From: Candidatus Gastranaerophilales bacterium
Lineage (GTDB): Bacteria; Cyanobacteriota; Vampirovibrionia; Gastranaerophilales; Gastranaerophilaceae
Length of the DNA: 64,000 bases
Direction: 5' to 3'
Assembly (NCBI GenBank): GCA_944325705.1
Contig: CALVBB010000004.1
Coordinates: 1 to 64,000, forward strand
This document shows positions 63,114 through 64,000 of this stretch, in pieces; within the stretch, counting starts at the first letter, position 1; each line of letters starts with the position of its first letter. The notes below the pieces were generated by a model. The model made no database searches, was not told the DNA's origin, and saw nothing but the letters and a program-made list of their open reading frames with translations. Both the position numbers and the translations under genes were made by a program.

Positions 63114-64000
63114 ATGGAAAAATTTTACATAACAACAGCAATAGATTACGTAAACGGAGCCCCGCATATAGGACACGCTTACGAAAAAATATTAACAGAC
63201 GTTATTGCGCGTCATTTTTCGCAGAGAACTGATGATATGTTCTTTTTAACAGGAACCGACGAACACGGTATTAAAATTCAAAAAACCGCTGCGGCAAAGG
63301 GAATTACCCCGAAAGAACTTTGCGACGAAAACGCTCAGAAATTCAAAGACGCATGGAAAGTGCTTGATATTGATTACAGCAAATTTATAAGAACAACCGA
63401 TGACTATCACGAAAAAGCTGTTCAAAAAATCTTTAACAAACTTCTGGAAAAAGGAGATATTTATAAACATTCTTATGAAGGTCTATACTGCACCGGCTGT
63501 GAATGCTTCCTTAACCCGAAGGACTTAACAGAGGATGGCCTTTGTCCTGACCACTTAAAAAAACCGGAAGTCGTTAAAGAAGAAAATTATTTCTTCAAAC
63601 TATCTAAATACAAAGACGCAATAATAAAACATATAAAAGAAAATCCTGATTTTATCGTTCCGGCCTTCCGGGCAAACGAAGTGTTAAACCAGCTGGAAGA
63701 TATTCAGGACATCTCTGTTTCGCGCGCAAAATCAAATGTTCAATGGGGGATTGATGTTCTGAGCGACGCCGAACAGTCAATTTACGTGTGGATTGACGCG
63801 CTTTCAAACTACATAACTGCACTCGGTTATGATACTGAAAAAGAGCCGAAAGATTTCAAAAAATACTGGCCTGCAGAAGTTCAGGTTATCGGAAAAGATA
63901 TTTTGAAATTTCACAGTATTTACTGGCCTGCGTTTTTAATGGCACTGGATTTGCCGCTCCCTAAACACATCCTTGCACACGGCTGGATTACGATAGATGA
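63114..64000 (+). CDS. metG: Methionine--tRNA ligase, N-terminal part
   Basis: AGAGGG before ATG 63114; the frame runs past the window end. It has YITTAIDYVNGAPHIGHAYE (HIGH motif), DDMFFLTGTDEHGIK, GLYCTGCECFLNPKDL and the partial zinc knuckle LCPDH, then VWIDALSNYITALGY and HILAHGWITID, all MetRS marks. Charges initiator and elongator tRNA-Met. KMSKS lies beyond the window. Confidence 0.95.
   Translation, partial: MEKFYITTAIDYVNGAPHIGHAYEKILTDVIARHFSQRTDDMFFLTGTDEHGIKIQKTAAAKGITPKELCDENAQKFKDAWKVLDIDYSKFIRTTDDYHEKAVQKIFNKLLEKGDIYKHSYEGLYCTGCECFLNPKDLTEDGLCPDHLKKPEVVKEENYFFKLSKYKDAIIKHIKENPDFIVPAFRANEVLNQLEDIQDISVSRAKSNVQWGIDVLSDAEQSIYVWIDALSNYITALGYDTEKEPKDFKKYWPAEVQVIGKDILKFHSIYWPAFLMALDLPLPKHILAHGWITID

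Noticed and set aside
1-64000. CRISPR arrays, rRNA and tRNA genes
   Set aside because: No regularly spaced repeats and no tRNA or rRNA patterns were seen apart from the tRNA-like end of tmRNA.

Overview
The window looks like a low-GC, gut-type bacterium. The best guess is a non-photosynthetic relative of Cyanobacteria (Vampirovibrionia, order Gastranaerophilales). This rests on a tmRNA tag beginning ANN as in cyanobacteria, a small DprA-like SLOG protein of cyanobacterial type, Skp and MsbA-like envelope genes pointing to an outer membrane, and many lineage-type hypothetical proteins. No rRNA or tRNA is present, so the assignment is inference. TGA is used as an ordinary stop codon, and most genes have AGGAG-type ribosome binding sites.

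Layout. 1-1.7 kb: end of an accessory block with a ParB-fused DNA methyltransferase cut by the window edge. 2.0-9.5 kb: a macro-domain gene, then a seven-gene, overlapping, visibly AT-rich minus-strand operon for a surface glycan or glycolipid carrying a phospho- or phosphono-substituent (GT2, CDP-glycerol-type transferase, PLP aminotransferase, SAM methyltransferase, cytidylyltransferase, LicD, MsbA-like exporter). A MerR-like regulator faces it. 10-14.9 kb: accessory island with a DUF4268 nuclease-like protein, a DUF2924 plus large serine recombinase module, and a candidate Panacea (PanA/PanT) toxin-antitoxin pair. It lies directly 3' of ssrA (15.1-15.5 kb). 15.7-20.3 kb: SF1 helicase-nuclease and a CCA-adding enzyme with an in-frame palindromic insertion. 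20.5-27.5 kb: the fatty acid/phospholipid cluster (yceD-rpmF-plsX-fabH, then fabD-fabG-acpP-fabF), with a long acidic tail on ribosomal protein L32. 27.7-31.5 kb: skp-like, pcrA/uvrD and DprA-like genes.

31.8-36.5 kb: a HEAT-like protein, then a polysaccharide O-acetylation pair (AlgX/AlgJ-like plus MBOAT). The first gene of the pair is frameshifted by an 11-G tract. Downstream is a candidate type I toxin-antitoxin-like locus with two opposing promoters. 36.5-48.8 kb: housekeeping genes (NUDIX, HAD, prmC, lepA, nitrilase-type amidase, ispF, AlkD-like, thiS), several lineage hypotheticals, a truncated pilin and a foldback repeat. 48.9-57.0 kb: a 2623-residue multidomain protein with EF-hand-like, YD-like, LysM, glycine-rich membrane-like, kinase-like, ADP-ribosyltransferase-like and C-terminal calpain-like protease parts. 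A 12-G tract lies early in its reading frame, and a 73-residue partner candidate follows. 57-64 kb: CDF transporter, bioB, lytic transglycosylase, ThiF/MoeB-type E1, a polytopic membrane glycosyltransferase-like protein, and the start of metG.

The most interesting signal is that two surface- or effector-related genes carry long poly-G tracts inside their coding frames, one OFF (11 G) and one ON (12 G). This is the layout expected of slipped-strand phase variation of surface acetylation and of a giant effector-like protein.
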